NCBI GenBank assembly: GCA_032622095.1
Contig: CP136061.1
Span: 116,446,754 to 116,510,753, forward strand
Source: Siphonodentalium dalli
Lineage: Eukaryota; Mollusca; Scaphopoda; Gadilida; Siphonodentaliidae
Direction: 5' to 3'
DNA length: 64,000 bases
Positions 44,865 through 56,523 of the stretch are shown piece by piece. The notes beneath the pieces were generated by a model, which worked only from the letters and a program-made list of their open reading frames with translations, ran no database searches and had not been told where the DNA came from. Every line of letters starts with the position of its first letter. The stretch's first letter is position 1. The position numbers and the translations under genes were made by a program.

Positions 44865-46380
44865 GTTACAAATGTATGTCTAGCCTCCTGTTGTGTCACT
44901 AATAAGATCTTTAATTCACATACGGTACACATGTACATGTACATGTACTATATACCCGTTCAAGCGTTTACAAGTGTCAGTCATCGAGAAACTGACCAAA
45001 AGTTTTGGTAGTATATAATATAGGCTAGCACTGCACTTGGGCTACATGTACAATTACTGTAAGTGATTATAATGTACTATTTTTATATTCTGCTGTGAAA
45101 GTGTTGCTGAATGAAATTTAAGTTTACCCCGATATTCTAAGTCCGCTCGACTAAGATGGGTTTTTTCTCGAAAACCGATATCTGAATATACATGACTTTT
45201 TGTACGTCTTCCACTGGTTGGTATTCCCTCTAAAATGACTAATTTTAACTGATTAGATTAGCCCTGGTATGGAAAACTCTAACTGTTATAGCCCGATGAG
45301 CGGTTTACTGCCAACAGCGGTGATGATATGATGACCAGCGTTGTGCATGGCATATGTTGATCCAGGTAAGAATGCTACCATACATTCCAAACATTCATTA
45401 AATATCTTATTAATAGTAACCCAAACTACACAAGAGACTAGTATAACTAAGATTGGGCTCGATTAATGATGTGACACTTTCAGTACTTCATTTACTAGTA
45501 GCCTGGTACTGGTGGGCCTGGCTACAGATACTTGTTTGGCGTGTTTGAGGCCTGTGGCACAAGGGCAGCAGAATCAATTAAAATTTATCTTATTGTAGTG
45601 TAGTACATGTACATGAATAGTACCGGTAGTACAGCACACAAAGAGGTATATAGTACTGGCACATGTACATGTATTCTCTCTGTTTTCACACATGTTTTTT
45701 TTCAATTTAACAACATGAGTCTTTTATGACACATACATGTACTAAAGTGAAAGTAGGCCTACATGTATATAATGTGCACCCAGTATACCGGTACATGTAC
45801 TGATATATTACATTGCAATACAGTCCGAGTACAATGATATAGCAAAATTATGCATAGTAGAATAACAACCTTTTGTACAAACAGTCCTGACAATGATATA
45901 CCGGGATATCATGGTGATAGTTCATACATTTGGAATTACCGAATACCTGAGTTTGTGGATAGACCGCTTCATGCGATGTTTATGTGAATTTTTATTTTTA
46001 AGTCGGCATTGCATACGGTAGTCCTATAAACCACACCAGAGAATAGCAATTGTCGGTCAGTGACCAACTTCTTATGTTTATGCAATCGATACAATCCGGT
46101 TCTGCTTTTGATGTCCAGTTCGATATTTGTGGTGTGTTCTTGTGTAAAAATATAATTCTAACTAATGCGCCAAAAATCAGGTAACTAATGCGCCAAAAAT
46201 CAGGTTTATAAATTTATCCATTCTTGAGCAAGAGCAACTCGTAAAACTTGTATGGTATAACATTCCAAACTGAGTATTTCTGCTATCAAACTATATGATA
46301 ATAATGTTGAACCGGACATCGAAATCTGAACCGCATTTATGGATTGCAGCACGTGATGTTGAATAAACAGTTATAGAGGA
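44865..46380. other. TACATGTA-rich sequence, otherwise unassigned
   Basis: ACATGTACATGTACATGTAC-like runs at 44930, and words at 45604, 45660, 45735 and 45790. A direct duplication ACTAATGCGCCAAAAATCAG occurs at 46160 and 46184. No gene recognised. Confidence 0.5.
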
Positions 46381-46384
46381 TATA

Positions 46385-46573
46385 CAGTAATGCTCTAATT
46401 AATCGACTCCTTAACTACAGCAGAATTATGGGTAACTTTTCAGGATTTAGTCGGAAATATGGGTGAGAGCTTTCCGATGAATGGCAACAAGCCATATTTC
46501 GGACTAAATCCTGAAAAGTTACCCATAATTCTGCTGTAGTTAAGGAGTCGATTAATTAGCTCTAGAATTACTG
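46385..46573. mobile_element. Family C copy with shortened centre
   Basis: CAGTAATGCTCTAATTAATC; the left arm jumps from GGAAATATGG to GTGAGAGC, losing ~20 bp, and the right arm is complete. The right tip has an inserted TCTAGA. Confidence 0.8.
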
Positions 46574-46575
46574 TA

Positions 46576-47675
46576 ACATGGTTTATAATATACAAATGTA
46601 TACTGTATGGGAAACATCAGAGGTTTACAAAGTAATAAAAACAGTTGATTTGTTCTTTATTCTTGTGGTTATATACACGTACATACATGTATTCTAAAAA
46701 TAAATGTCCTTTACAACGTGGATCAATGAAATGCGGTTGTTGCATTTAAAATGCATTGAGGGTGCATTGTGTCACGCCACTTTGTAAATGCCTTAATGAC
46801 AGCATTTAAATTAAATGCACTGCATTGGGAATAATCGCAGTCGCATTGAAATTACCGATCATTGCGCCGAAAAAGTATACTAGTATGAACACCCAAATAA
46901 CGATACGATAGTGTATTTTGCAATTTTAGTTATAATTTTGTTTAATTTAAATTCACATCTGAATAATTCTGTGTTATTTTCCCACTCCTGGTGTACATGT
47001 ATATGTTCGGAATCGGACATTCATGATGTAGTTTTCCATTCAAAATGGAATAAACATAAATAAACACTGTTGACATTAATTGTTTTATAATCAGAATCTG
47101 AGAATCATGATTCTCATTTTGATTCTAGTAAAAAGTCTTGATTCCCTGTAGAAAGTGAAACACTAACATTTTGATTATTGCCAAAAATCTGATGGATTTT
47201 AAGGCCTGCATCAAGACATTTGTTTGTGAATAAATCAAGGTAAATGTGTTAAAATATGAACGCATTTACAAATGCGTTGCTCCAAAATCGCAAAGTAGAT
47301 TCGAACATGTGGTCGCTTTTCTAAGAAATTTGTGAGTGGTCTGTACATGTACATACATGTAAGTTACTTGACCAATTACACAAGGAGTCGAGGGACACAA
47401 TCAATGAGGACGTTTGTACTAAAAAATATTTTTTTACGCAAGGAACGAACACAAGGCCACTTTCTTAATTTATATTATGAGCCAACAAGACAGATCGTAA
47501 ATCGCTGTTATATGACAATATATGTGGCCATCATAATGGTCGACAGGCATGACGCCAACAAAAACCAATCTGTGAGGCCAATATAAAGAAGTCGCGACTT
47601 ATTGCTGGTGGAACCTATTAAAGGCATCGTTCCATTTCGTTAATAACAACTTACATGTAACATTCACCTCCACCT
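46576..47675. other. Unassigned sequence
   Basis: No gene or repeat recognised. AATGCATTGAGGGTGCATTG and GCATTTAAA words are locally repeated near 46750-46830. Confidence 0.4.
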
Positions 47676-47679
47676 CTTT

Positions 47680-48630
47680 ACTCTTGGGCTCCAAATAAAT
47701 ATGCATGCACCAGCTGCATCCACGTTTATTATTTTTCTTGGGAAATCCTCCCCCCCCCCCCTGCACAGTGCTTATTTGGGTCTGCACGTTTATTAATATT
47801 TTGAAGCTATGAAAATTTAAATCAGCACAAATTCAAGATTTCTATATGATTCAGATGTAAAAATGATCAACACGTCTACATTAGTTACTAGCTAAACAAG
47901 ACATTTTGTCATATGTTTATACTTTACTGTGAAATTGCGTTTCTTCCGTTCTCCATGAACGGATTCTCAAAATGTTTGGTTTTCCAAAAAACAAGGATTT
48001 GAACTGTCTGAACTGAACTCCATGCGTTTGTTTAAATAGATGAATAAATAATGGGAAAGACATACAATCCTAGTTCATAATGAATTTAAGTATATAAATA
48101 TAAATAATAAACGGCGGATTCAACGTGGTCATGGGTTTTGACCGCGTTAAAAAAATCAGCAAACTCTGCATGAACCCCGAAGTTTGCTGATTTTTTCTCG
48201 CGGTCAAAACCCCATGACCGCATTGAAACCGCCGTTCATTTCTTATATGAATAACACAATTTAAGATTGGTGAATTATTTCTTTTGGTTAATTTAATAAA
48301 CGTACAGGACCAAATAACGATCGTACAGGTGGGAATTTTACCTCGATTTTAATAATCGTACATTAGGCACTCAAGAGTACATATTCAAGTATGTGGCAAA
48401 CCAAAAAAACACCACATGATACATACTTACATGTACCTGTATTACATGTTGACTCGTATACCTGAACCTGCTATAAAAATTATTTGGTTACTAGTAACCA
48501 CAGTTGATGTTTTGCTCAGAGTTCCCCCTGCACTATTATTTGGGTCTGTACTTTTATTAACTTTCAATGGAATTTCCCCCCCCCCCCGCACTATTATTTG
48601 GGCCTGCACTTTTATTTGGAGCCTGAGAGT
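47680..48630. mobile_element. MITE family K copy 2 (~950 bp)
   Basis: Left ACTCTTGGGCTCCAAATAAA, right (inverse) ACTCTCAGGCTCCAAATAAA, as in 29205-29595. The interior contains several TTATTTGGG-CTGCAC words next to C-runs (47750 and 48578) and the palindrome at 48113-48236. Confidence 0.65.
48113..48236. repeat. Long hairpin inside element K2
   Basis: ACGGCGGATTCAACGTGGTC to AAAATCAGCAAACT pairs with AGTTTGCTGATTTTTTCTCG to GAAACCGCCGT. Stem ~55 bp, loop ~15 nt (CTGCATGAACCCCGA). Confidence 0.85.
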
Positions 48631-48670
48631 AAGTTGCATTGACATTTATTTTCACGAATTACCATGCTAA

Positions 48671-49370
48671 AGGCCAAAGAAAAAAGATTGTATGTTTCCG
48701 GTAAAAACATTTAGGGTACTAGTAGGTAGGTAGGGAATTTTTTTTATTTTATTTTATTTTGATATTTTTTATCCAGCTGCAGAAATATTGAACTACCTCG
48801 ACCAAAGTGACATAAAATGCCAACCCGTGCCATGGGGAAAGTATTACTTGATCAACACAGTGGAAATATACATTAAGATTGATAAAAAATCAAACTTACT
48901 TCATGCTTACGTATGTTTTTTATTATATCTAATACCACATTTTCATAAATTTGGCTATAAACTTGGTACAAAATTGATGTCACTAACTTTTTATAAGAAT
49001 TTTACCAATAATACCGCCATTATACCGTACATGTATTGTGACGATTACATCCCATTGTCTGGGGGTAGCCAGTACACCCACCGAGCATGCCTGGTTTTTG
49101 GAAACAGTAGCTACTAGTACATGTATACCCCTAATATATGCAGTGATAACCTCTTTACATGTATATATACAGATACACACCCACCATGTCTGTTGATAGT
49201 GTTCCATAAGTCCCAAACAAGACATAAAGCAGGCAGGAGATCCACTCTCAGGAAATTAAAATTGCGAAAATTTTGACTTTTTCTCAAAATATCAATAAAA
49301 AGTTTAGGGTCGGCGGGTTATTTTTAGGGTCGGTCGATGTACGGAAACATAGTATCTTTTTTCTTTGGCC
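48671..49370. mobile_element. Family S copy 2 (GGCCAAAG ends)
   Basis: AGGCCAAAGAAAAAAGATTG at the left and its inverse TCTTTTTTCTTTGGCC at the right, about 29 bp TIR, with TAA outside both ends (one extra A at left). GGTAGGTAGGG and GGGTCGG-type words lie just inside. A 109-codon frame (48788-49117) has no domain I recognise. Confidence 0.7.
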
Positions 49371-49555
49371 TAAGGAACATTGCAACTGGTTTGAAGTAAC
49401 ATGACCGCGTTGCGTCAACACTGAAACTGCATTGATGGTAATTTTCAACATGGTCTCACTGAGGTTCTATCAAATATAAATACTAGTATGGTTGAGGCCA
49501 ACTTGAGGGAGACAATTATTTTGAGAATATGTGATCCTGTGTTAACATGAGCCTA

Positions 49556-49935
49556 AGGCGACACCAATTTTTAAGTCTGGTTTACGAACACCTCCTACAA
49601 CTTTGTTTCCATTTCATGAAAAAAAAATTAACTTTTTTTGTCCCAAAATATTTTACACGCGTACTGATTTTCATGTGCTGTCGCATCCGGTTCTGCTTAT
49701 GATCATTTACAGATCCATATTTTCATGTATTTCATGACAAGATATGTCTTGTTTGGTTTGAACAGAATTTCATTCAAAAACATTTTTTCACAATTTTTGT
49801 AAAATTTATGTAAAATTCCACGATTTACTTGATATAAATTGGGGGGACAATCTTTTTTATTTTTATTTTTTTCCCTCCTGCATCTACTTTTTTTCTCCCC
49901 ACATCGTAAACCAGACTTAAAAATAGGTGTCGCTT
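49556..49935 (-). mobile_element. MITE family O copy 2
   Basis: Inverse orientation of 42192-42587, same 36 bp TIRs, same CATCCGGTTCTGCTTATGAT interior. ~380 bp. Confidence 0.8.
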
Positions 49936-49939
49936 AAAT

Positions 49940-50670
49940 ATCATCTGATGGAGTCAAAATCATTGAACCGTCACTTATGCATGCACATGTTATCATTTTC
50001 ATTAGTTTTACTGTTATATCCACCAAAGGTTGAGGTGTTATGGAACAACTGTATGGCATCGTATACTGTTATCTTCCGAGTAAATATGGAGTCTCTAATT
50101 CTTTTATCAGTCACGCATCTACTCATCAAATAGTATAATCCTTAAATATTTGTAGTCCAGGTGATCTCGACTGCACAGTACATGTATAAACATTCATCTG
50201 TGCACAGTGTGTTTTAAATTTCTTTGCCGTGTAACAACTGTTGTCCCAAGTTTCAATGCCTTGTCCTCCTGGTATGTAGGGATTACCAATTTACCATTGC
50301 CGTGTTTTAATTTGCAATTTTGATGATGACGCTCACTAAGCTTGTTGATAATTTTCTTTGTCGTGTAACAACTGTTGTACCAAGTTTCTATGCCGCGTCC
50401 TCCTGGTATTTAGGGATTACCGGTGCCTTTAATAGCGTCAGATGCATCATTGCCAGTTAATGTACATTAGAGTGGAACTGAATTAACAATGTCACATTGA
50501 CACAGTACTCAGTTAAGACCAGTAAAACAGCAAAAGTAGTATTATTGTACAGCAGGCTTATCACTATCAGTACTTACTACATGTACTGACCCCTTACTAT
50601 CGTGGATCAATCTGAATCTGAATGGTTACGCTGCAGATCCCAATTATGGTAATTTCGCAGCGGGCGAGAG
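49940..50670. other. Unassigned, with a ~75 bp direct repeat
   Basis: TTTCTTTGCCGTGTAACAAC through GTCCTCCTGGTAT-TAGGG occurs at 50218 and again at 50349, in direct orientation, ~130 bp apart. No gene recognised. Confidence 0.55.
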
Positions 50671-50674
50671 AGTC

Positions 50675-51216
50675 TCAGATCTTTTCCTTCAGCGCACTCT
50701 TGAAGGAATCCACAGGCTGTTGTTGTAGGATTAAGGATTCCTCCAGCTGATTCCAGTCGCATATAGTTCGAACAAATGTGGAATTAGCGAACTGAGCTGA
50801 CACGTATGGTATAGCCTCGTAGCACTGACTGTTGTTCCTTTAAATTAGGTGCCGAGGAATTTGGCTGGTGACGTAGCCTGTCAGAACTTTGCTTTGCGAT
50901 CTAAGACGCCTTGTTTCGGGTGTAAAGTATTGATTAGGTGGTATAGCCGGGACCAATCCACCCACCACCTTACTCATGAATCCCAGCCGATTTATTTTCC
51001 GCCGTTTCTGCAATGTTGGTAAATCTAGCTCGTAGAGGATCTTGGTCATATATCCATCTTCTTTGCTCTTATAGTCTCTTTTAATGAAACGGGCTGCTCT
51101 ACGCTGGATTCTTTCCAGCTTGTCGATGTGATTTTGTTGGTAGGGGTCCCAGATGGTGTCTGCGTAGTCCATGATCTTCAAACTTCTCAATTCTTCTTCT
51201 TCTGGACAGGTGCATT
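50675..51216 (-). pseudogene. Non-LTR retrotransposon (LINE) C-terminal remnant, 5' truncated
   Basis: The minus-strand frame contains L-K-I-M-D-Y-A-D-T-I-W-D-P-Y and K-L-E-R-I-Q-R-R-A-A-R-F-I, the block that follows the reverse transcriptase core in many jockey/CR1-clade LINE proteins. Downstream comes F-M-S-K-V-V-G-G-L-V and R-R-L-R-S-Q. After P-R-H-L-I an in-frame TAA interrupts the protein. The same frame then continues R-N-N-S-Q-C-Y-E-A-I-P-Y and D-W-N-Q-L to a natural-looking stop at 50675-50677. Upstream of ~51216 the frame meets a stop and no polymerase motif (such as YADD) is present. So only the last ~180 codons survive, with one nonsense change. This is the only clear retroelement coding sequence in the window. 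Confidence 0.85.
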
Positions 51217-51910
51217 ATGAGCAGGCCACTGGCACTACATCATGATTGTACCGGTACCACAAATTCAATTTTGAGAAAATATTCTGGTTATGGCCAGGTA
51301 GCTGAGGTACTGTTCAATACTATAGTTGATCCGTTTCGTTATCGTAGCTTAATTCTTACTGTTCCGGGAATTGAAATATTTTTTGTCACATGAAATTCAG
51401 TCTTTTTCGATATTTGCGCACATCCATGGGGAGAAATCGGCGAATCTTATATATAAGTCCACAGTTTATCCGTTTGTAGCCAATACACCATTTCCTTCTG
51501 TCAATCCGCGTTGATTCGCGACAAAATTAACTCAAAATACCACAAGGAATAATCCGCGCTTCATTTTGAAGAACGATAACTAAAAGTTAAGATTGTAATT
51601 TGGCTGCAGAAACGAAACGAAACGAATTTTGAAACACAATAATTGTATTCACTAATATTTTCCTGTTGGTATATGGTCTACTATAGTATATGCAATCATT
51701 TATTTGAAATAATAAGTATCACTTAGAGAATAATTCTTACTGATAATTAGAAATCTCTTTATTTTGTATCCCTTTAATATTAAATAATGTCCCTGAAAAT
51801 TGTCTGTTTGTCAGTTTAATGTTCACTAATTATAGCTAGGCTGTTAGATAAAGTATGATATTGCTTCATTTGTCCGGGGTAGTGTATTGTCATACTGTCA
51901 TAATAAACTT
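51217..51910. other. Unassigned sequence
   Basis: Nothing recognised. Confidence 0.4.
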
Positions 51911-51914
51911 CAAG

Positions 51915-53740
51915 TAATAAGGTAACTACTCGTCAATGATGCTTGAATACATAAATGATTAATAAGGTAACAACTACCCGTCAATGATCAACATCTTAAT
52001 ATAGAAAGGTTTTATAAGGTAACTAACTACACGGCAATGATACTTATTATAGAAGGTTAATAACTTCTTGTCAATGATGCTTTAATATAGAAAGGGTTAA
52101 TAAGGTAACTACCCGTCAATAATGCTTTAGTGTAGAAATTGTTACTAAGGTAACTACATGTCAATGATGCTTTAATAAAGAAAGGGTTAATAAGATAAAG
52201 TTCTACACGTCAATGATGCTTAAATATAGAAAGGGCTAATAGGGTAACTACACGTCAATGATGTTTTAATATAGAAAGGGTTAATATGGTAATTACACGC
52301 CAATGGTGCTTTAATATGGAAAGGGTTAATATGGTAACTACCGTCCATGATGCTTTAATATATAACTGGCTACTATGATAACTACATGTCAATGATGCTT
52401 TATTGTAGAAAGGGTTAATAATGTAACTAATCACCAATGATACTCATTATAAAAAGGGTTAATAAGGTAACTGCCTGTCAATTATTGCTTCAACGTAGAA
52501 AGGGTTAATAAGCTAATTACACGCCAATGGTGCTTTAATATAGAAAGGGTTAATATGGTAACTATCAGTCAATGATGCTTTAATATAGAAAGTGTTATAA
52601 TATGGTAACTGCACGTCAATGATGCTTTGATACAAAAATGGTTAATAAGGTAATTACCCGCCAATGGCGCTTTAATATAGAAATGGTTTATAATGTAACT
52701 ACTCACCAATGATACTTAGTATAGAAAGGGTTGTTTAATGTAACTACCTGTCAATTAATGCTTTAATATAGAAAAGGTTAATAAGGTAACTACACGCCAA
52801 TGATACTTAGTATAGAAAGGGTTGGTAAGGTAACTACACGACAATGATACTTTAGTATATAGAGGGTTAATTAGGCAACTACCCGTCAACGATGCTTTAA
52901 TATAGAAAGGGTTAACATGGTAACTACACGTCAATGATATTTTAATAAAGAAAGGGCTAATAAGGTAACTACATGTCAATGCTGCTTTAATACAGAAATG
53001 GTTAATAAGGTAACTTCACGTCAATGATGCTTTAATATAGAAAGGGTTATACTGTAACTACTCACCAATGATACTTAGTATAGAACGGGTTAATAAGATA
53101 ACTACCCAGCAATAATGATGCTTTAATATAGAGAGGGTTATAATAAGGTAACTACACGTCAATGATGCTTTAATACATAAATGGTTAATAAGGTAACTAC
53201 CCGCCAATGGCGCTTTAATATAGAAAGGGTTAATAATGCAACTACTCACCAATGATACTTAGTATAGAAAGGGTTAATAAGGTAACTACCTGTCAATTAA
53301 TGCTTTAATATAGAAAGGGTTAATAAGGTAACTACACGCCAACGGTACTTAGTATAGAAAGGGTTAATAAGGTAACTATATACGACAATGATACTTTGAT
53401 ATATACAGAGTTAAGGAGCCAACTACCCGTCAATGATGCTATACTATAGAAAGGGTTAACATTGTAACTACACATCAATGATATTTTAATATAGAAAGGG
53501 TTAATAAGGTAACTACGCGTCAATGATGCTTTAATAAAGAAAGGGTTAATAAGGTAACTTCACATCAATGGTGCTTTAATATAGAAAGGGTTAATAATGT
53601 AACTACTCACCAATGTTACTTAGTATAGAAAGGGTTAATAAGGTAACTACCTGTCAATTAATGATTTAATATAGAATGGTTAATAAGGTAACTACACGCC
53701 AATGGTGCTGTAATATAGAAAGGGTTAATAAGGTGACTTC
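51915..53740 (+). repeat. ~45 bp minisatellite related to the family E terminus
   Basis: About 40 units close to AAGGTAACTACACGTCAATG-ATGCTTTAATATAGAAAGGGTTAAT, with variants such as CTCACCAATGATACTTAGTA. The words CGTCAATGA and TAGTATAGAAAGGGTTAA are, in the same order, the end of the TTAA element at 62562-62816 (reversed) and 17260. Minus-strand frames (N-P-F-Y-I-K-A-S-L) are repeat products. Confidence 0.92.
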
Positions 53741-53771
53741 AATGCAGATTATACAGTTTAACAAAATACCA

Positions 53772-54064
53772 CAGGTGTATATATCCGGGTGAACACTGTA
53801 GTAAATACCTGGGCGAAACCCTGGTGTAAATACCTGGGTGTAAATACCTGGTGTAAATACCTGGGTGTAAATCCGTAAAAACCTGGGTAAACTGGGGTTT
53901 ATACCTGACATATATCGAAAACACCTGGGTAAATCTATATAAATCCCTGATTTACCTGGGTGTAACCTGGGTGTGACCTGGGTGGAACCAGGGTAAAACC
54001 TATATGTACCGGGGTATACCTAGGTAAACACCAAGATTTACCCAGGTACATTTTTATATGGGTA
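53772..54064 (-). mobile_element. ACCTGGGT minisatellite element, family J copy 2
   Basis: Units of ACCTGGGTGTAAATACCTGG. The right terminus GATTTACCCAGGTACATTTT-TATATGGGTA is the exact inverse of the 38831 terminus. It starts ~30 bp after the 45 bp minisatellite ends. Confidence 0.75.
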
Positions 54065-54301
54065 AATTTGTGATAAATTGTGAACACATCAGTGTTCTGG
54101 GTTCTAAATGTCAGCTTGCTTTGAGAACTGTACAATCAGTAACACTATTTCGAGAGAAAGAATAAATTGGGACTGCATAAAAAGGCTTTACGTTTTATAT
54201 GGTTAATCCAACTGTTTCCCGTTATACATACAAACATCACTCTAGTCAGTAACAGTTTTATGTTGGTTGCTGAGCTACAGCTAACAGTCGGATCGCCCTA
54301 G

Positions 54302-54604
54302 ATACATAAGGTCAACGCTAGCAGTAATTCCATATATGGAGTGGTATTTGCAGGTGACCATTGTTGGTGCGGTACTAATAACGCGGTGCCCGGTGATACA
54401 GGCGAGATTCTCTCTGAATGTTATGAGCCGTGCAATACCAGACTCATAATTATATACAGCAGCATAGGACTGTTGATTATGCGAACGCGTGTGCTACAAT
54501 TGAAATGTGGAATTAGCCAGGACATTTTAATTACATCCGATGATGATTCAAGTCCAACCAAGCTTGAATTCCACGAATATGGAGCATATTCATACCGGAA
54601 GTGA
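54302..54604 (+). CDS. WSC-domain-like exon candidate
   Basis: The frame after the TAG at 54299 reads ...Y-G-V-V-F-A-G-D-H-C-W-C-G-T-N-N (54335-54382), then E-C-Y-E-P-C-N-T (to 54439). WSC domains contain a block like [YF]-x-G-x(3-5)-C-x-C-G followed ~15-20 residues later by C-x(2,3)-P-C, and this matches it. WSC domains are cysteine-rich carbohydrate-binding modules of extracellular or membrane proteins (established knowledge). The expected later C-G-G segment is missing and no donor directly follows the P-C block. The remaining frame to 54604 looks non-domain. So this is either an exon fragment of a larger gene, a pseudo-exon, or a lookalike. Confidence 0.35.
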   Translation: MHKVNASSNSIYGVVFAGDHCWCGTNNAVPGDTGEILSECYEPCNTRLIIIYSSIGLLIMRTRVLQLKCGISQDILITSDDDSSPTKLEFHEYGAYSYRK

Positions 54605-54885
54605 ACCAGCTTTAAGCACGCGTTAGAGGTAATTTGAATAACGAGAAGAGAAAATTCCGGAAACATCGTGTCCGTTATGTTGTTAACTGTCTGTCTTTTA
54701 TGCCAGTGTCTTCCTGTCCTGCAGTTCCCTTCTCTGTGTTGTGTCTAATTTTTCTCAGAATTAAATACGCTGACCAGTGTTGACTATTATATTTATTCAC
54801 TGAACATATATATCAATCGATACATCAGATGAGATCAATTAGCTCTGCGTGGAAAGGTTGTTCGTGAATCATGATGATAAAATTG
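54605..54885. other. Unassigned sequence
   Basis: Nothing recognised. Confidence 0.4.
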
Positions 54886-54889
54886 TCAC

Positions 54890-55075
54890 CCAGATACAGG
54901 GTAGAGTAGCAAGAGGGTCTCCGTTGAGGGGGATGAGCAACCTCTTGAAGCAGACCATCACCCATGTCCGAGAAATTCCATTTGCATTGGCCTTGTTTTG
55001 GAATTTTTCAAACTGGTACTTCAAACGTTTGTTAATCTCCAACCTAACACTCATATGAATGGAAAATTCCAACGT
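54890..55075 (-). repeat. Diverged repeat R
   Basis: GTCTCCGTTGAGGGGGATG, CTCTTGAAGCAGACCA, GAGAAATTCCATTTGCATTG and ACTGGTACTTCAAAC parallel GTCTCCGTTGGGGATGTCCA, CACTTGAAACAGACCA and ACTGGTACCTCAAAC at 56927-57070. Confidence 0.55.
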
Positions 55076-55077
55076 AT

Positions 55078-56216
55078 TGCCAATACGCCCTCTCACTAAC
55101 ACGCGGCTATATTGGTTCCACCAGATCCGGTTCAGTGGTTTTAGTTATACATGTCAAAGTTCTGGAGTATAGCATTTCCATATATGGAAGTCATGAATAT
55201 TCAAAAGCTCCATATATATGGAAATACTACTCCATAACTTTGACATGCACATGTAGAACTATAACCACGGAACCGCGGCTGGAAGAATCTCTGAAACCAC
55301 GGAACGGAGCTGGATGAAACCAATAAGGCCGCGGCTCCGTGATCTCGCTTATATAGTGTCCAAACATTTGACAGAAGGTCAGTGAAGATAGGAAAATATT
55401 AATTTTGGTTCAAAAACACATTTCGTACTGAATACTAGTTGGAATACCAAACTATCACTACAAATACAACCGACTTTTGTTCTGAAATTCCAACTAATTT
55501 TATGTCAGGCATGAAATGTCCAAATGTTAACAATTTTGGCCAAAGCTATGAATGAGACACCAGTCCTGCCCATATATCATGCATATGTTAATGACATATT
55601 ATTTACTTTTTCGGGTGCGTGAAATTGTTAAATTAGTACTTAGGCGTTATGCCAACCTGGGGAATTGAGCATTCTACTAACATCGCCGAAAATTTCAAAG
55701 AAATCGACCATACTACTCCATAGAAAACATCGTCTGGAACTACGCCCAATTGTAAATATTTACATCTTGATTCTAGACGCAACTATCGGCGATAATTTAA
55801 CACAAATGATTTCGCCACCAAGAGTCATTGCATTTAGTTAATATATAAGAATGACGGTGTATATCGTCAATTTGGATTACTATTCGTAACAAATAACAAC
55901 TTACAAAGATTACTCTCAATTTCTATTTAGTCACCCTACCCGAGTGTAGTACTTTTATATTTACCGAATAAGCGAGATCACTGGGTCGTGGCCATATTGG
56001 ATTCATCCAGCTCCGTTCCATGGTTTCAGAGATTCTTCCAGTCCCGGTTCCGCGGTTTTAGTGCTACTGGTAAAAGTTTTGGAGTAGCAATTCCATATAT
56101 GGAGCTTTTGAATTATTCAGACTTCCATATATGGAATGCTACTCTAAAACTTTGACCTGTAGCACTAAAACCACGGAACCGGACCTGCCGCGAGTTCAGT
56201 AGTGACAGGGCGTATA
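55078..56216. mobile_element. Composite foldback element T, palindromic arms
   Basis: Outer ends ATACGCCCTCTCACTAAC (55083) and GTAGTGACAGGGCGTAT (56198) pair. The left arm (55078-55360) and right arm (about 55965-56216) are inverse copies, with GGTTTCATCCAGCTCCGTTCC and AAGCGAGATCAC-type inner blocks. Each arm is itself a hairpin: TTCCATATATGGAAGTCATG near 55177 and TTCCATATATGGAGCTTTTG near 56091. A family P MITE (55592-55955) sits between the arms. Confidence 0.75.
55592..55955 (-). mobile_element. Family P copy 4, inside element T
   Basis: TTAA at 55588-55591, TGACATATTATTTACTTTTT start. The other end is degenerate (CCTACCCGAGTGTAGTAC) with no TTAA. Shared internal words: AATATATAAGAATGACGGTG and GAAAACATCGTCTGGAACTA. 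Confidence 0.65.
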
Positions 56217-56520
56217 TCCAGATTAATGTTAAGTGTCCATTTCAATATATACATTTATAACTGATGGGGGAATCAATTTAGTAACGAAGGGGTTAAGTGC
56301 AATTATTTGTACAGAGTGCAAATAGTTGTACTTTAAAAGTGCAAATAATTGTACGTTTCTGCAAATGGTGATTATACTTTAGTACAAACAGTTGAATCAT
56401 GCATGGCTTCAGACCCAAATAATTACTCTGAACCTATAATCAATAAAAATATACTCATTCGGAAATGTTAGATATAATAAGTTCAACAAACGACCATATG
56501 ACTTGCAGTTTGCAGATAAT
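56217..56520. other. Unassigned, with short GTGCAAATAATTGTAC repeats
   Basis: GTGCAATTATTTGTAC, GTGCAAATAGTTGTAC and GTGCAAATAATTGTAC cluster at 56297-56355. A family E fragment (AATAAGTTCAACAAACGACC) lies at 56475-56496. Confidence 0.5.
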
Positions 56521-56523
56521 AAC

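Noticed and set aside
48788-49117. 109-codon frame inside the family S element
   Set aside because: No transposase-like motif, and the other family S copy has no counterpart.
33350-53740. CRISPR-like appearance of the repeat arrays
   Set aside because: There are no unique spacers of constant length between repeats; the units are contiguous, and the genome looks eukaryotic.
51915-53911. Series of minus-strand frames with N-P-F-Y-I-K-A-S-L repeats
   Set aside because: Translation of the 45 bp minisatellite; frames begin and end with unit-length changes.
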